Shown: piece after piece, positions 62,585 to 64,000 of the stretch
Numbering within the stretch: position 1 is the first letter of the stretch
How the letters are laid out: every line of letters begins with the position of its first letter
Position numbers and translations under genes: made by a program
The notes under the pieces: generated by a model
Databases searched by the model: none
The model's input: only the letters and a program-made list of their open reading frames with translations
Told to the model about the DNA's origin: nothing
Source: JAGVPT01 sp964384415
GTDB taxonomy: Bacteria; Bacteroidota; Ignavibacteria; UBA10030; UBA8401
Length of the DNA: 64,000 nt
Direction: 5' to 3'
NCBI GenBank assembly: GCA_964384415.1
Contig: CAYLMV010000001.1
Location: 1-64,000, forward strand

Positions 62585-62956
62585 ATGCCGGAGCAATACC
62601 CTTACGTAACCCGCCTTGACATAAGATTTAGACACTTCGAATTGATAGACATTCCCTCGATGGTCAAAGAGTGTCGGGATAAGTGGTTCAATCAAACTCT
62701 CACAAAAGTGAACGACAGCGTTGTCAGGGTGGGAATTATTGAAGGCGAGTATCACTGGCACAAGCACGACAAGGACGATGAATTCTTTTTCGTTCTGGAA
62801 GGTCAGCTCCTGATCGACCTTGAAGACAAAACACTAACACTGAACCCCTTCCAGGGAATGACAATTTCCCGGGGCGTGCTGCACAGGACGAGGGCCCCCC
62901 ATAAAACCGTGATGCTGATGGTGGAAACCAGCGCCATCCGGCCAACCGGCGATTGA
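62585..62956 (+). CDS. Cupin-domain protein
   Basis: 123 residues from ATG 62585 with GGAGG 5 bases upstream. Cupin motif 1 gives metal ligands H57, H59, H61 (EYHWHKHDKDDEFF) and E66; motif 2 gives H100 in SRGVLHRTRAP. Small metal-binding single-domain cupin, often an isomerase or sugar-binding enzyme; no substrate can be named. The longer open frame starting at 62417 is rejected on this ribosome site. Confidence 0.88.
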   Translation: MPEQYPYVTRLDIRFRHFELIDIPSMVKECRDKWFNQTLTKVNDSVVRVGIIEGEYHWHKHDKDDEFFFVLEGQLLIDLEDKTLTLNPFQGMTISRGVLHRTRAPHKTVMLMVETSAIRPTGD

Positions 62957-62995
62957 GCTTGATGGTCCACCCTCCCATTCTTAAGATCCTCTCGA

Positions 62996-64000
62996 ATGAC
63001 CGTTGACATTCGAAATATTCTTGCCAAAAGTCCTGAAACTCTCCGCAGAGTTCTGACGATCCCGCATGCCGCAGCGTTTGGCTTCCTTCTTTTGACCCTG
63101 GCAACCGCAGGCCGTTATGGTTTCTACGGAGATGAGCTCTACTATTTTGCGTGCAGCAAGCATCTCGACTTTGGGTATGTGGATCATCCCCCGCTTGTCG
63201 CGGTGCTGACGTTGGTCGATACATGGATATTCGGCGAAACGAAATTCGGGCTTCGGCTGATGTCCGGTCTCGCGGGAGCAATAACGGTCTTGTTCTCAGC
63301 GAAAATTGCGGAGGTGCTTGGCGGCGGAAAACCTGCCCAGAGCCTCGCTGCGTTATCGATCTGTTTCGCGGCGGCGTTCCCAGCCATTTCCAGTTTCTTC
63401 TCGATGAACCCCGTCGACATCACCCTCTGCACGGTTCTCATCTACTTCCTCATCAAAACGGTAGATTCGCCTTTTCCACAACGATGGCTTGCGCTAGGCA
63501 TTCTCGGGGGGATTGGGATGCTGAATAAATACACCTTTCTCGTGTTGGCTTTTTCGTTCTTGATTTCTTTCGTCGCAGCGAGGCGTTGGGACGTGCTGAA
63601 GACAAAATGGCTTTATCTCTCCGGACTGATGAGCCTGTTGATTTTCTCTCCGCATATCATATGGCAAATCGAGCACGGCTGGCCTACGCTCGAATTCATG
63701 CGCAACGCTACCAAGTATAAGAACCTGTCTTTGACCCCGTTCGCATTCGTGGGTCAATTGATCATCGGATTGAATCCGTTCACGCTCCCGCTGTGGCTGT
63801 CAGGCCTCGGGTATCTTTTCTTTGGGAGGGAGATGAAGAAGTATCGTTACCTTGGATGGATGGCCGTTGTGTTTCTTCTTGTCTATATGTTCCAGAACTC
63901 AAAATTCTACTACGTACTACCGGTGTTTCCTCTCCTGCTGGCTTCCGGTGCTGTGGCGGTTGAAATCTTCTCCATTCGCCACAAAATAAGTTGGCCAAGG
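62996..64000 (+). CDS. GT39-like membrane glycosyltransferase (C-terminus off right edge)
   Basis: 335 codons from ATG 62996 in frame to the window edge, no stop. Polytopic protein of the ArnT/dolichyl-phosphate-mannose-type family: YGFYGDELYYFACSKHLDFG with the acidic pair in GDE, and YVDHPPLVAVL, a conserved loop of this group, followed by alternating hydrophobic helices (LAALSICFAAAFPAI, LTLCTVLIYFLI). Predicted to transfer a sugar from a polyprenyl phosphate donor to lipid or protein. Full-length relatives run 450-600 residues, so the end is missing. Confidence 0.9.
   Translation, partial: MTVDIRNILAKSPETLRRVLTIPHAAAFGFLLLTLATAGRYGFYGDELYYFACSKHLDFGYVDHPPLVAVLTLVDTWIFGETKFGLRLMSGLAGAITVLFSAKIAEVLGGGKPAQSLAALSICFAAAFPAISSFFSMNPVDITLCTVLIYFLIKTVDSPFPQRWLALGILGGIGMLNKYTFLVLAFSFLISFVAARRWDVLKTKWLYLSGLMSLLIFSPHIIWQIEHGWPTLEFMRNATKYKNLSLTPFAFVGQLIIGLNPFTLPLWLSGLGYLFFGREMKKYRYLGWMAVVFLLVYMFQNSKFYYVLPVFPLLLASGAVAVEIFSIRHKISWPR

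Noticed and set aside
1..64000. tRNA genes, rRNA genes, CRISPR arrays, or riboswitches
   Set aside because: Intergenic stretches were read on both strands; no cloverleaf, repeat-spacer pattern or known aptamer core was recognised.

Overview
The window is a bacterial scaffold of mid-50s GC by eye, with two runs of 100 Ns (37601-37700 and 46882-46981), so it is almost certainly a metagenome-derived assembly. Gene style suggests a member of the FCB group (Bacteroidota/Ignavibacteria/Kryptoniota-like): frequent GTG/TTG starts with clear Shine-Dalgarno sites, a coiled-coil zinc-ribbon protein beside an RNase HI-like protein, PurS/PurQ as separate subunits, and M13, OsmC and DUF1569/DUF1579 proteins. 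The phylum is inference; there is no rRNA, tRNA, CRISPR array or intact insertion sequence here.

Region 1 (1-23.7 kb) is mostly core housekeeping: an aldehyde dehydrogenase running off the left edge; plsY-htrA-like-purB; larB; a reverse transsulfuration operon (cystathionine beta-synthase, a small PCP_red-like protein, a Cys/Met-metabolism PLP enzyme); Nudix, ndk and sucD; a minus-strand run psd-pssA-purS-purQ-tatA-gatA; a Nif3-like gene split by an in-frame TAA; a zinc-ribbon protein, an RNase HI-like protein, RNase P RNA (rnpB), recJ, yebC, ruvC, ruvA, dinB and a GNAT acetyltransferase.

Region 2 (23.9-43.2 kb) is the highlight: a purine/urate catabolic island of the ygeW-ygeY-ygfK-ssnA-xdh type, known from enteric and gut anaerobes as the selenium/molybdenum-hydroxylase-linked cluster and more recently tied to anaerobic urate breakdown. 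It holds an 8-oxoguanine deaminase (which makes urate), a three-subunit molybdenum hydroxylase, a ThiS/MoaD-like sulfur carrier, two different fold-type-II PLP enzymes, a MocA-like nucleotidyltransferase, YgeW carbamoyltransferase, YgeY hydrolase, YgfK oxidoreductase, SsnA and a two-subunit xanthine dehydrogenase (XdhAB). No recognisable YgeX or HyuA lies in the window; the two PLP enzymes are candidates to replace YgeX. ygeY and ygfK diverge from a 127-bp region with a 7-7-7 palindrome that looks like an operator.

Region 3 (43.6-55.3 kb) begins with a third molybdenum hydroxylase, an IorAB-type pair whose large subunit has a Tat signal, followed by assorted proteins: YdeI-like (cut by the second gap), DUF1579, DUF1569, OsmC, an M13 peptidase, an Asp/Glu racemase-family protein, a lipoprotein, three small unknown proteins and an esterase.

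Region 4 (55.9-64 kb) has an Ada-type repair protein, a compact minus-strand set of methyltransferase, SRPBCC cyclase, ketosynthase and FAD reductase that looks like a small polyketide or lipid-modifying pathway, then a dienelactone hydrolase, a fatty-acid-hydroxylase-family membrane protein, a cupin, and a GT39-like membrane glycosyltransferase running off the right edge.

Several dispersed short repeat families sit at gene ends, including a roughly 70-bp two-hairpin element present twice 42 kb apart, and an ACTGATTACTGTTTACTG-type repeat that supplies the last codons of three genes.
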